5,903 bases of DNA from Acidobacteriaceae bacterium (GTDB taxonomy: Bacteria > Acidobacteriota > Terriglobia > Terriglobales > Acidobacteriaceae): positions 1 to 5,903 of the forward strand of contig JASIJX010000538.1 in the NCBI GenBank assembly GCA_030049955.1. The letters are read 5' to 3'. The notes under the pieces are model-generated. The model made no database searches. It saw only the letters and a list, made by a program, of their open reading frames with translations, and was not told the origin of the DNA. The translations under genes and the position numbers were made by a program. Of the stretch, positions 5,650 to 5,903 are shown piece after piece. Position 1 is the first letter of the stretch. Every line of letters starts with the position of its first letter.

Positions 5650-5765
5650 GCGTCATCGGCTCGACCCCTTTTATTGGCTGCTTCACCAGCTGCTTCTTCT
5701 AGTATGAATTCTCAAGAATCCCCAGCTTAGAACGCCGCCGAAAGGCTAAAGCGGAAATGAGGAAT

Positions 5766-5903
5766 TCACGGCATTACAGCGTGTAAAGACCACGCGCCAC
5801 GCTTCCCTTCGGGCGCGTGGGGCGGATTTGGAACTGTTGAAATGTGCGGGATCGCCTCAAGTGGAATGGCAAATGGAATCGTGATCTTGAATAGAGTTCC
5901 AGC
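5766..5903 (-). CDS. C-terminal end of a probable sensor histidine kinase (partial)
   Basis: The frame is open from the window edge to TGA at 5768-5766 and gives the last 45 residues of a protein. It begins AGTLFKITIPFAIP, which resembles the final G-x-G-T-x-F-x-I-x-L-P strand of the histidine kinase ATPase domain. A Pro-rich tail of about 30 residues follows. The rest of the gene lies outside the window, so the kinase call rests on this short match only. It is read in the same direction as the omega-like and sigma genes, about 167 bp upstream of them. Confidence 0.4.
   Translation of the reverse strand, partial: AGTLFKITIPFAIPLEAIPHISTVPNPPHAPEGKRGAWSLHAVMP
5790..5820 (-). terminator. perfect 9-bp GC-rich inverted repeat within the end of the partial gene
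   Basis: CCACGCGCC (5790-5798) pairs perfectly with GGCGCGTGG (5812-5820) around a 13-nt loop. On the minus strand it is followed by TCTTTACAC, only weakly T-rich. It lies about 22 nt before the stop of the partial kinase frame. That is unusual for a terminator and raises doubt about where that gene truly ends. Confidence 0.35.

Noticed and set aside
5386..5730. Plus-strand open frame opposite the omega-like gene.
   Set aside because: Shadow frame, rich in Arg, His and Ser; the minus strand carries a clear family match and a strong ribosome site.

Overview
The window looks like a chromosomal stretch of a soil-type Acidobacteriota (Terriglobia-like). This is an inference. It rests on the wording of an RNA polymerase omega-like protein (start MRSDLVFGAM, core VPNRYLLTMLASKAARALH), the moderately GC-rich codon use, and the mix of Tat-exported proteins, c-type haem and ECF sigma factors. 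No tRNA, rRNA, CRISPR or insertion sequence is visible.

Left part, plus strand (121-1934): a Tat-exported metallophosphoesterase and a two-haem c-type cytochrome form a tight operon. The GTG of the second gene overlaps the TGA of the first by 4 bp, with a GGAGGAG ribosome site inside the end of the first gene. A long imperfect hairpin follows the operon (1997-2036).

Middle part, plus strand (2172-3697): a broken fragment resembling delta-60 type beta-propeller repeats comes first, then an intact Tat-exported ferritin-like protein with all expected iron ligands. A very stable hairpin lies at 3729-3763. It is followed by the remnant of an ECF sigma factor (about 3819-4045), which carries a 1-nt frameshift and an in-frame stop. 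Directly behind the remnant, with its own ribosome site, is a small secreted helical protein of unknown function (4057-4518).

Right part, minus strand (5903 down to 4622): the C-terminal end of a probable sensor histidine kinase enters from the window edge. After about 170 bp come an omega-like RNA polymerase subunit gene with a textbook ribosome site and, 23 nt later, an intact ECF sigma factor. This omega/sigma pair converges on the small secreted protein.

Taken together, the left half encodes envelope redox and iron proteins (phosphoesterase, dihaem cytochrome, ferritin-like protein). The right half is a transcription-control cluster. The most unusual points are the co-directional omega-like/ECF sigma gene pair, the phosphoesterase-cytochrome coupling, and two gene remnants, including a second, dead sigma factor near the live one.
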